A DNA stretch of 64,000 nucleotides from Empedobacter tilapiae (GTDB lineage Bacteria; Bacteroidota; Bacteroidia; Flavobacteriales; Weeksellaceae): positions 124,001-188,000 of the forward strand of contig NZ_SRPE01000006.1 in the NCBI RefSeq assembly GCF_004785645.1. The letters run 5' to 3'. A program made the translations under genes and the position numbers. The notes beneath the pieces are model-generated. The model did not search any database, was not told the origin of the DNA, and saw nothing but the letters and a program-made list of their open reading frames with translations. Within the stretch, counting starts at the first letter, position 1, and each line of letters starts with the position of its first letter. This document shows, in pieces, positions 8,775 through 17,915 of the stretch.

Positions 8775-9167
8775 ATGAAAAAGCTAACCTTCTGTGTGAT
8801 AATCTTATCATTGCTAATCACTTGTCAGCATAAAACGGAAGAAATAGTAACAAAAACAACTCCGAGAATAGTATTTCAAGAGGTACAAGAAATTTTTAAA
8901 GATAAAACTAACGAACTTTTTATTTATAAGAATAATACATTTGAATGGATTGAAACAGAAAATAATACCTTGAAAACAATCAAAGGAAACGTTAATTATG
9001 AACGAGGTTTCGAAGATGATCAAGATGCAACGGTATATATATTAAACTTTGATAAACCTTCTGAAGAACAATATTTTGTGAGATTTTCAAAAAATGATAC
9101 AGTTATTTTTCCATTGGATACAAATAGAAATAAAAAGAATGCTCCAATACTTTACAGGAATAAATAA
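8775..9167 (+). CDS. Small hypothetical lipoprotein
   Basis: This 130-residue protein has a lipoprotein signal peptide with the lipobox LITC (Cys17), so it should be anchored to a membrane. The mature part is charged and beta-rich, with no domain that I recognise. It stands alone between the aminotransferase and pheS; pheS has its own promoter. The function is unknown. Confidence 0.75.
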   Translation: MKKLTFCVIILSLLITCQHKTEEIVTKTTPRIVFQEVQEIFKDKTNELFIYKNNTFEWIETENNTLKTIKGNVNYERGFEDDQDATVYILNFDKPSEEQYFVRFSKNDTVIFPLDTNRNKKNAPILYRNK

Positions 9168-9217
9168 ATCTTTTTGGAAAGAGTTTTTGTTGAATATAGA
9201 TAAAAGTCTCTGAATAG

Positions 9218-9248
9218 TTTGATATAAGGCTATTATCTGTTAAATTTG
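9218..9248 (+). promoter_or_regulatory. pheS promoter (TTTG, 19 bp, TAAATTTG)
   Basis: TTTG at 9218-9221 and TAAATTTG at 9241-9248 are separated by 19 bases, a textbook Bacteroidota -33/-7 arrangement. It ends 21 bases before the pheS ATG. Confidence 0.75.
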
Positions 9249-9269
9249 TAATCAAATTGATCAGAAATT

Positions 9270-10289
9270 ATGATTGACCAAATCAAACAATATATTGAAG
9301 AAGTAAAAAACTTCCATTCAACAAATGCTGCTGAAATTGAAGAATTCAGAATTAAATTTTTAGGAAAAAAAGGAATTTTAACTGATTTGTTTACACAATT
9401 CAAATCAGTTCCAAATGAACAAAAGAAAGAGTTTGGTCAAGTTGTAAATGAATTAAAAACATTAGCAACTGAAAAATCTACTGTTCTTAAAAATGAAATT
9501 TCAAATGATGGAAAAACAGACACTTCTTTAGATTTAACACGTCCAGGAGAGCCTTTTACATTAGGTTCTCGCCATCCAATTAATGTTACAAAGAATCGTA
9601 TTGTTGAGATTTTTAATCGTATTGGATTCAGCGTTTCTGAAGGACCAGAAATCGAAGATGATTGGCATAATTTTACTGCACTTAATTTACCAGCTCATCA
9701 CCCAGCTCGTGATATGCAAGATACTTTTTTTATTGAAAAAGATCCAGATATCGTATTACGTACACATACATCTTCAGTTCAGATCCGTCACATGGAAAAA
9801 AATCAACCTCCAATGCGTTTCTTATCTCCAGGTCGAGTTTACCGTAATGAAGCAATTTCATCTCGTTCGCATATGATGTTCCACCAAATCGAAGGTTTAT
9901 ATATTGATAAAGGTGTTTCTTTTGCTGATTTGAAACAAACTTTAAGTTATTTTACAACAGAATTGTTTGGTAAGTCTGAAATTCGTTTACGCCCTTCATT
10001 TTTCCCTTTTACAGAACCTTCTGCTGAAGTTGATGTATATTGGGGATTAGAAACTGAAACTGATTATCGTATGACGAAAGGAACAGGTTGGTTAGAAATT
10101 ATGGGATGTGGAATGGTAGATCCTAATGTTTTACGTAATGTAGACATAGATCCTGAGAAATATACAGGTTATGCATTTGGAATGGGAATAGAGCGAATCG
10201 CTTTGTTGTTATATCAGATTGGAGATATCCGTTTGTACACAGAAAATGATAAACGTTTCTTAGAACAATTTAAATCAGAATTATTCTAA
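9270..10289 (+). CDS. pheS: Phenylalanyl-tRNA synthetase alpha subunit
   Basis: The 339-residue protein is the catalytic alpha chain of the heterotetrameric enzyme that charges tRNA-Phe. The N-terminal 85 residues form the usual helical tRNA-binding arm. The class II catalytic core contains [24 protein letters not shown] (motif 2 region), [30 protein letters not shown] and the motif 3 sequence [12 protein letters not shown] near the C-terminus. The length is typical. pheT is not adjacent, so the subunits are encoded apart. A strong consensus promoter precedes it and a hairpin terminator follows. I looked for a Phe-rich leader peptide and found none. Confidence 0.97.
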   Translation: MIDQIKQYIEEVKNFHSTNAAEIEEFRIKFLGKKGILTDLFTQFKSVPNEQKKEFGQVVNELKTLATEKSTVLKNEISNDGKTDTSLDLTRPGEPFTLGSRHPINVTKNRIVEIFNRIGFSVSEGPEIEDDWHNFTALNLPAHHPARDMQDTFFIEKDPDIVLRTHTSSVQIRHMEKNQPPMRFLSPGRVYRNEAISSRSHMMFHQIEGLYIDKGVSFADLKQTLSYFTTELFGKSEIRLRPSFFPFTEPSAEVDVYWGLETETDYRMTKGTGWLEIMGCGMVDPNVLRNVDIDPEKYTGYAFGMGIERIALLLYQIGDIRLYTENDKRFLEQFKSELF

Positions 10290-10310
10290 TTTTCAAAAAA
10301 TATAAAGATT

Positions 10311-10340
10311 AAAAGGAGCTCAAATCGAGTTCCTTTTTTT
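10311..10340 (+). terminator. pheS terminator
   Basis: AAAAGGAGCTC pairs with GAGTTCCTTTT (one G-T wobble) across AAATC and runs into a T tract. Confidence 0.85.
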
Positions 10341-10372
10341 ATTTACTACCTTTATGTAAACAAATGTTATTC

Positions 10373-11875
10373 ATGAAAATAATCAATTCAAAACAGATAA
10401 AAGAATGGGATCAATTAACGATTAAACATCAAAATATATCCTCTTGGGATTTGATGGAGCGAGCTGTATTGAAATTGACTGAAAATATAGTGAATGATAT
10501 TCCATCTAAAGCACCAATTATTATTTTTTGTGGAAAAGGAAATAATGGAGGAGATGGATTAGGAGTTGCAAGAGAATTGGAAAAATTAGGCTATAAAACA
10601 TTGATTTATATTTTGAAATCAGAGAATTATAGCGAAGATAATTTAAAGAATCAACAACTTTTGAGTTCTAATGAGTTACATTTTTTTAATTTGAATGAAG
10701 AATTACAACTTCCTGAAAATTCAGTTATTATCGATGCTATTTTCGGAATTGGAATTAATCAACCTTTGGACGATGATTGGAATTCAATTTTCAATCAAAT
10801 AGAAAAGTCAAATCCGACGCAAATTATCTCGATAGATTTGCCTTCTGGTTTTATTGCTGATTTACCGATGCAAAAATATTTTCCGTGTTGTAAATCAAAT
10901 AAAACATATACTTTTCAGGTTCCTAAATTAGGTTTATTATTTCCTGAAAATCAGATTTACACCGATGAATTTATTTTGTTAGATATTGGATTAGAGCAAA
11001 ATGTAAGTAATGAATTTGAGACTGATTATTATTTTATTCAGAAAAATGACATTCAGAAATTTCTTAAAAAAATAAGTAAATTTTCGCACAAAGGTACATT
11101 TGGTCATACGTTGATAATTGGCGGAAGTTTAGGAAAAATAGGTTCAATTGTTTTAACTGCAAAAGCAGCTTTGAAGACGGGTAGTGGTTTGGTAACGACT
11201 TATACTCCTCAATGTGGATTAAATATTTTGCAAACAAATTTGATAGAATCAATGAGTTTGGTTGATGATTCAGAAAAACAAATTGAATATTTTCCTGAGA
11301 TAAAAATTTATCAAGGAGTTGCCGTTGGAATGGGAATGGGGCAACATCCAACTACAGATGCAAATTTTATCAATTGGATTAAGAATCAAAAGCAGCCTTT
11401 GGTGATTGATGCTGATGCATTAAATTGTTTAGCTAAACAGAAAGATTGCTTTACGTTGATTCCACAAGATTCAGTTTTAACGCCGCATCCAAAAGAGTTG
11501 CAACGTTTAATTGGAGAATGGGAAAATGATTTTGAGAAATTAGAAAAAGTTAAAAAACTTGCTGTTTTTCATCAATTGACATTTATTATAAAAGGTTTTT
11601 ATACTGCAGTTATTACATCCGATGGTAAAACTTATTTCAATTCGACGGGAAATTGGGGAATGGCAACTGCTGGATCTGGAGATACGTTGAGTGGAATTAT
11701 TGCGTCGCTAATTGGACAAGGTTATAATTCCTCAGAAGCTTCAATTTTAGGCGTTTATTTGCATGGATTGGCTGGAGATTTTGCTGTAAAGAAAATTCAT
11801 CCACATAGTTTAATTGCGTCAAATATTAGTGATTTTATTAGTGAAGCTTATTTTTATTTGGATTCGAATTTTTGA
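10373..11875 (+). CDS. nnr: Bifunctional NAD(P)HX epimerase / ADP-dependent dehydratase
   Basis: This is a 500-residue fusion of the two enzymes that repair hydrated NAD(P)H. The N-terminal epimerase domain (about 1-215) has CGKGNNGGDGLGVAREL and IDAIFGIGINQPL. The C-terminal ribokinase-like dehydratase domain (about 225-500) has KGTFGHTLIIGGS, LTPHPKELQRL and the ATP/ADP-site motif GMATAGSGDTLSGIIA. I chose the ATG at 10373 over the in-frame ATG at 10364, because family members begin with a sequence like MKIINSKQIKEWD and because a TACCTTTA -7-like box at 10347-10354 lies close upstream. It is probably monocistronic and converges on the mepB-like gene across a shared terminator. Confidence 0.95.
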   Translation: MKIINSKQIKEWDQLTIKHQNISSWDLMERAVLKLTENIVNDIPSKAPIIIFCGKGNNGGDGLGVARELEKLGYKTLIYILKSENYSEDNLKNQQLLSSNELHFFNLNEELQLPENSVIIDAIFGIGINQPLDDDWNSIFNQIEKSNPTQIISIDLPSGFIADLPMQKYFPCCKSNKTYTFQVPKLGLLFPENQIYTDEFILLDIGLEQNVSNEFETDYYFIQKNDIQKFLKKISKFSHKGTFGHTLIIGGSLGKIGSIVLTAKAALKTGSGLVTTYTPQCGLNILQTNLIESMSLVDDSEKQIEYFPEIKIYQGVAVGMGMGQHPTTDANFINWIKNQKQPLVIDADALNCLAKQKDCFTLIPQDSVLTPHPKELQRLIGEWENDFEKLEKVKKLAVFHQLTFIIKGFYTAVITSDGKTYFNSTGNWGMATAGSGDTLSGIIASLIGQGYNSSEASILGVYLHGLAGDFAVKKIHPHSLIASNISDFISEAYFYLDSNF

Positions 11876-11881
11876 AAAAAT

Positions 11882-11915
11882 AAAAAAACGGAACTCAATT
11901 TGGATTCCGTTTTTT
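11882..11915. terminator. Bidirectional terminator between convergent genes
   Basis: AAAAAACGGAA pairs with TTCCGTTTTTT, with T-runs on both strands. It overlaps the stop codon of the leftward mepB-like gene. Confidence 0.9.
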
Positions 11916-12404
11916 GTTGAATATATTTTCTAACTTGGTTTTGTCAATTTGTTGATTATTGACTTCTACGAAATAATCTTGTTGCCAATTTTGAGTTTTT
12001 TCCGCTTGTTTATTTTCAGGTTTTACCCAATTCGGATAAACTCTAAAGCCTCTTTTTCCTTCTTTTTTAATTGAGGTTAAAATATTCTTTTCAATTAAAA
12101 TTACTTTAGAAAAAATATAAAAACCTAGTTTAGAATCTTCTTCTGTAGTAATAATGTAATAATTAAATACATCATTTTCGTCGAAAGGTTCGGTTTGTTT
12201 AACTGAATTTCGTTTCCATAACGTTACAAATTGACCAACTTTTTTAGGTGTAATTTTAGCTTTTCTAAATTTGAATGATAATTCTTTCACTTCGAAATTA
12301 TAACCTATATATTCATCACATTCTAAATCTTTTTCTAGCTTAGAAATGGATAAATTCATTGGTTTTAGAACAAAGTTTTCAAACTGTTGAATAATTTCAA
12401 TCAT
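11895..12404 (-). CDS. MepB-family protein
   Basis: The 169-residue protein resembles the MepB family, named after a gene next to the MepA multidrug exporter in Staphylococcus, whose biochemical role is unknown. Recognisable blocks are RKAKITPKKVGQFVTLWKR (around 48-66), PFDENDVFNYYII and KGKRGFRVYPNW-like sequence (KEGKRGFRVYPNWVKP). There are no signal or membrane segments, so it should be cytoplasmic. It starts directly after the stop codon of the upstream lipoprotein gene and is probably co-transcribed with it. Confidence 0.75.
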   Translation of the reverse strand: MIEIIQQFENFVLKPMNLSISKLEKDLECDEYIGYNFEVKELSFKFRKAKITPKKVGQFVTLWKRNSVKQTEPFDENDVFNYYIITTEEDSKLGFYIFSKVILIEKNILTSIKKEGKRGFRVYPNWVKPENKQAEKTQNWQQDYFVEVNNQQIDKTKLENIFNKKRNPN

Positions 12405-13472
12405 TTATTTTAATTGTTGATAAAAGTACAATTCATGTGTTGGAAATAAATTTGGATAGAAAATCTTTCCTAAATCATTCAAAATAATATCTGGGCGAAG
12501 AATTCCTTGCTCAAAATAATCATTCGATCCTTTTGCATTCATACGTTTATTGTAAGCGTACACATTTCCTTTTTTGAACGCATCAAACCACGCATAATTT
12601 GGATAAGAAGCTTTCATTTCTGCTAAAGAATTTACGTTTGTTACATTGATCCAATAATTTGCAGATTTTCCAGCTGTATAAACTTCTTCAAACGTTAAAC
12701 TCAAACTATTTTCACCTGTTTTATTCTTGAAAATATAATTTCCTTTTGCATCGTCAATCAATTTTGCTTGCAACAAATCATTTGTAGGAACGTACCAAAT
12801 ATCGCCATACATTGTATTCACAATTGTTGAAACGTTGCCTTCGGCTTTAGTTTGAATGATATTTTTGATCGAATCGTAATTATTTTTAACCGTTTCTACA
12901 CGTTTTTCAGCTTCTGTATCTTTTCCGAATAATTTTCCGAAAACCTTCAAATATTCAACTTGTCCCAATGGATTTTGCTCTTTGTATTCATCTAAATACA
13001 ATACTTTTATCCCATTTTGTTCCAATTGTTGATGAAATTTTGCCAAAACAGGATTTGAACTTGCAATAATCAATTGAGGTTTATTTTTTAAGATAATTTC
13101 TGTGAATAATTCGTTCGAATTTCCAACTTTTAAGATCGATTTATTCGCGATTCCTTCGGCTATTTTAGGATTATAAATGAAATCGGCATCGCAAACTCCT
13201 TTGATTAAGTCAAGACTTCCTAATTGATCTAAAAATGTAACAGCAGATGAAGTTTCTACCATAACAGTTTTGATTGGCAAGTCTTTTTTATCAAATGAAA
13301 TCGTATTTCCAGATGATTTTATCGTGATTGTTTCGTTGTTTTCTTCGATAGAAATATTTTTTGCAAACTGAAAAGTTGTGTTTTCCTGCTCGGTTTTAAC
13401 AGCTTCTTTCGACTGTTTACAGCTACTAATGGCAAGAAGAATGAATGAACTTAGAATTATTTTTTTTATCAT
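12405..13472 (-). CDS. ABC-transporter substrate-binding lipoprotein (BtuF/FepB type)
   Basis: I place the start at 13472 because MIKKIILSSFILLAISSC gives a lipoprotein signal peptide with Cys18; the frame extends 23 codons upstream without such features. The 355-residue product has the two-lobed fold of class III binding proteins: TSSAVTFLDQLGSLDLIKGVCD in the first lobe, a linking helix near 190-215, and SLTFEEVYTAGKSANYWIN and GNVYAYNKRMN in the second. These proteins bind ferric siderophores, haem or cobalamin for an ABC importer. No permease or ATPase gene is adjacent, so the ligand is unknown. Confidence 0.85.
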   Translation of the reverse strand: MIKKIILSSFILLAISSCKQSKEAVKTEQENTTFQFAKNISIEENNETITIKSSGNTISFDKKDLPIKTVMVETSSAVTFLDQLGSLDLIKGVCDADFIYNPKIAEGIANKSILKVGNSNELFTEIILKNKPQLIIASSNPVLAKFHQQLEQNGIKVLYLDEYKEQNPLGQVEYLKVFGKLFGKDTEAEKRVETVKNNYDSIKNIIQTKAEGNVSTIVNTMYGDIWYVPTNDLLQAKLIDDAKGNYIFKNKTGENSLSLTFEEVYTAGKSANYWINVTNVNSLAEMKASYPNYAWFDAFKKGNVYAYNKRMNAKGSNDYFEQGILRPDIILNDLGKIFYPNLFPTHELYFYQQLK

Positions 13473-13614
13473 TTGGATTGAATTTAGAGGAAGCAAGTTA
13501 AGAATTCTGCCAAAATCATAAAAAAATATTTTTGTAAACAATTGATACGTTGTAAATTAAATTATTGTTAAAAAAAATATCAAAAAAACTTAGGTTTTTA
13601 CGATAAAAGTGCTG

Positions 13615-13622
13615 TATATTTG
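13615..13622 (+). promoter_or_regulatory. -7 element TATATTTG for tRNA-Arg
   Basis: A perfect TAnnTTTG box followed by C lies 40 bases before the tRNA 5' end. The same TATATTTGC octamer-plus-C is used upstream of tRNA-Phe and mfd. Confidence 0.65.
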
Positions 13623-13662
13623 CATTCGAAAATAAAGGGAAATACTTTCAATTATTTCAAAT

Positions 13663-13736
13663 GGCCGAGTGGCGCAACTGAATAGCGCACTTGATTACGG
13701 CTCAAGAGGTTACAGGTTTGAATCCTGTCTCGGTCA
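13663..13736 (+). tRNA. tRNA-Arg (anticodon ACG)
   Basis: A complete cloverleaf can be drawn. The acceptor GGCCGAG pairs with CTCGGTC, the anticodon stem CTTGA/TCAAG encloses the loop TTACGGC with anticodon ACG, and the T-arm is ACAGG TTTGAAT CCTGT. The discriminator base is A and CCA is not encoded. The A at position 34 would be modified to inosine to read CGN codons. Confidence 0.95.
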
Positions 13737-13743
13737 CAAAAAT

Positions 13744-13771
13744 GCTCAGCGTCAATCGTTGAGCTTTTTTT
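13744..13771 (+). terminator. tRNA-Arg terminator
   Basis: GCTCAGCG pairs with CGTTGAGC (one wobble) across TCAAT and is followed by seven T residues. Confidence 0.9.
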
Positions 13772-13799
13772 ATGAATGTTAAATTCTATTGTTATCAAT

Positions 13800-13835
13800 A
13801 AAAAAGTCCATCTACAAATTGTAAATGGACTTTTT
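13800..13835. terminator. Bidirectional terminator downstream of der
   Basis: AAAAAGTCCAT pairs with ATGGACTTTTT. It lies 10 bases beyond the der stop codon on the minus strand. Confidence 0.85.
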
Positions 13836-13844
13836 GGATTTTTA

Positions 13845-15152
13845 TTATTTCTTTCTGAAGTAAACTTCAACTGGAACTCCTTCAAAATTGAATTCCTTTC
13901 TCAATTGATTTTCGATAAATCGTTTGTAAGGATCTCTAATATATTGCGGCAAGTTACAGAAAAACGCAAATTGAGGCGTTTTTGTAGGTAATTGCGTTAC
14001 ATATTTGATTTTGATGTATTTTCCTTTTACTGCAGGTGGAGGTGTAATCTCGATAATCGGTAACAAGGTCTCGTTTAACTTACTTGTTTTGATACGACGA
14101 CTACGGTTCTCGTAAACTTCGATAAAAGTATCTACAGCTTTCAAGACACGTTGTTTTGTTAAAGCTGAAATAAACAACACAGGAACATCTGTAAATGGTG
14201 CAATACGTCTAAGAATAGCGTCTTTGTATTCTTTCATTGTATTGGTTTCTTTTTCTAATAAATCCCATTTGTTGATTAAGATGACAACACCTTTTCGGTT
14301 ACGTTCTGCTAAATAAAGAATATTCAAATCCTGTGCTTCAATACCACGTTCAGCATCAATTACCAAGACGCAAACGTCACATTCTTCGATTGCACGAACC
14401 GAACGCATCACAGAATAAAATTCTAAATCTTCGCTAACTTTTCCTTTTTTGCGCATTCCAGCAGTGTCTACCAAAACAAATTCGTGTCCAAATTTATTGT
14501 ACAATGTTTCGATAGAATCGCGTGTTGTTCCTGCGATATCCGTTACAATATTACGTTCTTCACCTAATAATGCATTGATTAATGTAGATTTTCCAGCATT
14601 TGGACGACCTACGATTGTAATTTTAGGTAAACCTTCGAATGGATCAATGTGTTCTTCTTCTGTAAAACAATCTACTACATCATCCAATAATTCACCTGTT
14701 CCACTTCCGCTCATTGCAGCGATTGTGTACATTTTTTCGAATCCTAAGTTATAAAACTCATAAGAATCGTCTAAATTTTTGTTGGTATCGACCTTATTCA
14801 CAACTAAGAATGTAGGCTTCTTAGTGCGTCTTAAAAGGTTGCCAACTTCCTTATCCATATCCGTTAAACCAACTTGATTGTCTACCATGAACAAAATTAC
14901 ATTTGCTTCATCAATAGCTAATTCAACTTGCTTGCGGATCTCTTCTTCAAAGGTATCATCTGAACCAACGACATACCCTCCGGTATCGATTACGGTAAAC
15001 TCTTTTCCATTCCAATCAGATTTTCCATAGTGACGATCACGTGTAACACCAGAAGTGTCATCAACGATAGCTTGTCTTTTTTGGATCATTCTGTTGAAGA
15101 ACGTAGATTTACCAACGTTTGGTCTTCCTACAATTGCAACTATATTTGACAT
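13845..15152 (-). CDS. der: Ribosome-assembly GTPase Der (EngA)
   Basis: The 435-residue protein has the unique tandem-GTPase layout of Der, which acts in 50S subunit maturation. G domain 1 has GRPNVGKST (9-17), DTGG (57-60) and NKVD (119-122). G domain 2 has GRPNAGKST (182-190), DTAG (229-232) and NKWD (294-297). The last about 80 residues form the KH-like domain. The length is typical. A consensus -7 box (TACCTTTG, minus strand 15164-15157) ends only four bases before the ATG, which would place the transcription start at or next to the start codon. The gene is monocistronic, with its own terminator. Confidence 0.98.
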   Translation of the reverse strand: MSNIVAIVGRPNVGKSTFFNRMIQKRQAIVDDTSGVTRDRHYGKSDWNGKEFTVIDTGGYVVGSDDTFEEEIRKQVELAIDEANVILFMVDNQVGLTDMDKEVGNLLRRTKKPTFLVVNKVDTNKNLDDSYEFYNLGFEKMYTIAAMSGSGTGELLDDVVDCFTEEEHIDPFEGLPKITIVGRPNAGKSTLINALLGEERNIVTDIAGTTRDSIETLYNKFGHEFVLVDTAGMRKKGKVSEDLEFYSVMRSVRAIEECDVCVLVIDAERGIEAQDLNILYLAERNRKGVVILINKWDLLEKETNTMKEYKDAILRRIAPFTDVPVLFISALTKQRVLKAVDTFIEVYENRSRRIKTSKLNETLLPIIEITPPPAVKGKYIKIKYVTQLPTKTPQFAFFCNLPQYIRDPYKRFIENQLRKEFNFEGVPVEVYFRKK

Positions 15153-15156
15153 TTTG

Positions 15157-15164
15157 CAAAGGTA
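15157..15164 (-). promoter_or_regulatory. -7 element TACCTTTG abutting the der start codon
   Basis: A perfect TAnnTTTG match on the minus strand, with four bases between it and the der ATG. If the usual spacing to the transcription start holds, the mRNA has almost no 5' leader. Confidence 0.6.
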
Positions 15165-15219
15165 TAATTTTTAGAATTATTTTTTACATTAATTTTTTGA
15201 TTGAGAAAGTATTGTAAAT

Positions 15220-15246
15220 AAAAAAGGTTAGACAAACTCTAACCTT
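15220..15246 (-). terminator. Terminator after the cytidylyltransferase-like gene
   Basis: On the minus strand AAGGTTAGA pairs with TCTAACCTT and is followed by a T-run. It lies 10 bases beyond the stop codon. Confidence 0.85.
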
Positions 15247-15255
15247 ACTCAATTT

Positions 15256-15684
15256 TTATTTTACAACTTTAAGAAGTTCTTTTTCAGCAACCACTTTTCT
15301 AAGTCCAGAACTTGAGAAACGGTGATCTCTTGAATTGTAATACAATTCAATTCCTTTTTCTTCACAATATTTACGTCCAGTGAAGTTTTTATCTTGGTAT
15401 TCAACACCCAAAATACGAACGTCAATTTTGAAGGATCTCAAAACATCTTCCAAATCTTCTTCAGTTGCATAAGGCACAATTTCGTCAACAAATTTGCAAC
15501 CTTTTAACTGAATATAACGTTCTACAACAGTTTGCGTGGGTTTGTTTTTTTCTGGTCTATCTAATGTTGGATCAGTTTGTAAACCTACAATCAAATAATC
15601 GCAATGTTGTTTTGCGTCTTCTAGCATTTTGATATGACCTGCATGAAGCAAATCGAATGCACTAAATGTAATTCCGATTTTCAT
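15256..15684 (-). CDS. Cytidylyltransferase-like nucleotidyltransferase
   Basis: The 142-residue protein has the nucleotidyltransferase fold of the glycerol-3-phosphate cytidylyltransferase family. It has HAGH at residues 14-17 after FSAFDLLHAGH and GLQTDP after the second strand; the third motif, usually RTEG, is RFSSSGLRK here. The family activates small phosphorylated alcohols with CTP (or ATP) for envelope polymers. The altered C-terminal motif means the acceptor substrate may differ from glycerol phosphate. The neighbouring cupin gene lies 31 bases upstream on the same strand, and both probably serve surface polysaccharide precursor metabolism (inference). Confidence 0.8.
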   Translation of the reverse strand: MKIGITFSAFDLLHAGHIKMLEDAKQHCDYLIVGLQTDPTLDRPEKNKPTQTVVERYIQLKGCKFVDEIVPYATEEDLEDVLRSFKIDVRILGVEYQDKNFTGRKYCEEKGIELYYNSRDHRFSSSGLRKVVAEKELLKVVK

Positions 15685-15715
15685 AGTTATTAGTTTAGTA
15701 TTTTATAGTTAGTTT

Positions 15716-16066
15716 TTAGTCTTCACTTGATCGGTTATAATCATCTTCTAAACGTATGATGTCTTCCTCTCCAAAATATGAGCCATATTGTACTTCTATG
15801 AAAATTAATGTTTCATCTCCAATATTTTGAATACGATGTTTTGCTTTCAGGGGGATGATAACCACCTCACCAGCATTATACTCGTATTCTATATCATCAA
15901 GTGTGACCAAAGCTTTACCTTGTACAATAGTCCATACTTCAGCACGATGATTATGATATTGGTAAGACAGGCGTCCTCCTACATTTACTTCAATTCTTTT
16001 TACTTTATATATGTTAGTATCTTCTAAAACGTAGTAAGATCCCCATGGTCTATTTCCTATTTCCAT
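15716..16066 (-). CDS. Stand-alone mannose-6-phosphate isomerase type II-like cupin
   Basis: This 116-residue single-domain cupin matches the C-terminal isomerase domain of bifunctional mannose-1-phosphate guanylyltransferase/isomerase enzymes. It opens with NRPWGSYYVL, has the metal-site block SYQYHNHRAEVWTIVQGKA (His37, His39 and Glu43 region), IPLKAKHRIQNIG, and ends EVQYGSYFGEEDIIRLEDDY. The guanylyltransferase domain is missing, so it may interconvert mannose- and fructose-6-phosphate or act on another sugar. It precedes the cytidylyltransferase-like gene in the same orientation. Confidence 0.8.
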   Translation of the reverse strand: MEIGNRPWGSYYVLEDTNIYKVKRIEVNVGGRLSYQYHNHRAEVWTIVQGKALVTLDDIEYEYNAGEVVIIPLKAKHRIQNIGDETLIFIEVQYGSYFGEEDIIRLEDDYNRSSED

Positions 16067-16138
16067 CTAATATGCAATTTACTGAAAATTTGTTTACCTT
16101 ATTAATAAATATTCAATTAATAAATTGTTATAATTCAT

Positions 16139-16168
16139 AAAAAAAACCTCAAACATATGCTTGAGGTT
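16139..16168 (-). terminator. tRNA-Phe terminator
   Basis: On the minus strand AACCTCAA pairs with TTGAGGTT and is followed by a T-run, just downstream of the tRNA. Confidence 0.85.
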
Positions 16169-16176
16169 TTAAAATG

Positions 16177-16249
16177 TGGTGCCTCCAGGAATCGAACCAG
16201 GGACACAAGGATTTTCAGTCCTTTGCTCTACCAACTGAGCTAAGGCACC
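16177..16249 (-). tRNA. tRNA-Phe (anticodon GAA)
   Basis: The minus strand folds into a canonical tRNA. The acceptor GGTGCCT pairs with AGGCACC, the D-arm contains TAGCTCAGTTGGTAGAGC, the anticodon stem AAGGA/TCCTT carries loop CTGAAAA with anticodon GAA, and the T-arm contains GGTTCGATTCC. The discriminator is A and CCA is not encoded. Confidence 0.97.
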
Positions 16250-16264
16250 GCTCATTTTGGATTG

Positions 16265-16272
16265 CAAATATA
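16265..16272 (-). promoter_or_regulatory. -7 element TATATTTG for tRNA-Phe
   Basis: A perfect TAnnTTTG box followed by C on the minus strand, 15 bases upstream of the tRNA 5' end. Confidence 0.65.
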
Positions 16273-16383
16273 AGGAGCTTTATTTATAAATTCCAAAATA
16301 AATTTAAAATATTTTTTATTATTTTTTTAAACAATTGATTTTTATTAAATTATTTTTATAAAAAAATTCAAACATCTCAAAAA

Positions 16384-17880
16384 ATGGAATGGTTTACATC
16401 ACTTTTAAAAGTTTGGTATTTTATTAAAGAATGGTATTGGATTCCTCTCGCAATTCTCTATATTATGGTTATTGTGACGATTTTGATAGAAAATAGAAAT
16501 CCAACTAAAACAATTGCATGGATATTAGTGATTGTTTTTTTACCTTTTATTGGAATTATACTTTATTTTTTCTTTGGACAAAAGTTTAAAAAAGATGAAT
16601 TTTTTAAACGAATAGATAAAAATCATCAAAAAATCATTAATGAAAAATGGAGTGAATTGGATGAATTAGTTCAAGATGATTTAAATAAAGTAGAACAAAA
16701 AATAGGTTCTCTTTCGCAGGTTTATCGTTATTTAAATAATGCAAGAATAGCTTATCCATCTACCAATAATAAAGTAAAACTATTAATAAATGGAGAAGAA
16801 AAATTTCCAGATTTTTTAGAGGCATTAAGAGAAGCGGAAGATCATATACATCTCGAATATTATATTTTCGATGAAGATAAAATAGGAAATGAAATTATTT
16901 CAATTCTTGAAGAAAAGGCAAAAAATGGAGTAGAAGTACGTGTAACGGTAGATGACTTTGGCTCTCCAAAGCTCAATAAACATCAAAAAAGATTTGAAGC
17001 TTCAGGAATTGAATTTCAAACTTTTCTTCCTGTTCGATTTTCTTCTTTAGCAAACTCAAATTATCGTAATCACAGAAAAATTCTAATTGTTGATGGAAAA
17101 AGAGCATTTGTTGGAGGAATTAATATTAGTGATAAATACATCAATCTAAATGGGAAAAAAAGTGCTGATAATAAAGTTTATTGGAGAGATACTGCAGTAA
17201 TGATAGAAGGAGAAGCTATAAATAGTTTGCAATTACATTTTTATTTGAACTGGATGATGACTGAAGGAAAGAAATTTAGCATATCCAATCCAAAATATTT
17301 TTATACGTTAGAAACGAGAGGTTTTGAAAATGAATCTACTGTTAGTTTTGGACTCTCTTCACCTGGAAGCGACGTTCATTCAGCGATGGAAGCAATGGTT
17401 TTGGCAATTACTTTAGCAAAAAAGAAAGTACAATTATGCACACCATATTTTATTCCAAGCGATGAGTTTAAAACAGCAATGATGATTGCTGTATCTGCTG
17501 GTATTGAAGTGGAATTAATTATTCCAAAAAAAGGAGATTCAATAATTGTTCAACAAGCATCCTTATCTTTTCTAAAACCTTTGATGAAAAGAGGAGTTAA
17601 AGTGTATTTGTATGAAAAGGGATTTATTCATGCGAAAACCATTACAATTGATGATCAATTAGCTTTTATAGGAACGGTAAACTTAGATTATCGTAGTTTT
17701 ATGATTAATTTTGAAATTACATCTGTTATTGAAAACGATGTGTTATTGAAACAAATGAATGCACAGTTTGAAATTGATCGAAATAATTCGGAGCAATTAA
17801 CTATTGAAAAATGGGAAAATAGACCTTGGTATAACCGTGCGTTTGCATCGATTTGTAGATTATTAGCACCGATATTGTAA
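16384..17880 (+). CDS. cls: Cardiolipin synthase
   Basis: The 498-residue protein belongs to the phospholipase D superfamily of cardiolipin synthases, which condense two phosphatidylglycerols. Two N-terminal membrane helices (about 14-32 and 38-60) are followed by two HKD active sites: NHRKILIVDGKRAFVGG in the first half and FIHAKTITIDDQLAFIGTVN in the second. The length is normal for bacterial Cls. The C-terminal motif NRPWYNRAFASICRLLAPIL is typical. A 47-codon membrane-peptide gene follows 35 bases later and may be co-transcribed. Confidence 0.95.
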   Translation: MEWFTSLLKVWYFIKEWYWIPLAILYIMVIVTILIENRNPTKTIAWILVIVFLPFIGIILYFFFGQKFKKDEFFKRIDKNHQKIINEKWSELDELVQDDLNKVEQKIGSLSQVYRYLNNARIAYPSTNNKVKLLINGEEKFPDFLEALREAEDHIHLEYYIFDEDKIGNEIISILEEKAKNGVEVRVTVDDFGSPKLNKHQKRFEASGIEFQTFLPVRFSSLANSNYRNHRKILIVDGKRAFVGGINISDKYINLNGKKSADNKVYWRDTAVMIEGEAINSLQLHFYLNWMMTEGKKFSISNPKYFYTLETRGFENESTVSFGLSSPGSDVHSAMEAMVLAITLAKKKVQLCTPYFIPSDEFKTAMMIAVSAGIEVELIIPKKGDSIIVQQASLSFLKPLMKRGVKVYLYEKGFIHAKTITIDDQLAFIGTVNLDYRSFMINFEITSVIENDVLLKQMNAQFEIDRNNSEQLTIEKWENRPWYNRAFASICRLLAPIL

Positions 17881-17915
17881 ATATTTATTATATTTAAATT
17901 TCAAATCAAGGTAAT

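Noticed and set aside
9168-9269. Phe-leader attenuator upstream of pheS
   Set aside because: A consensus promoter lies 21 bases before pheS, leaving no room for a leader peptide or terminator.
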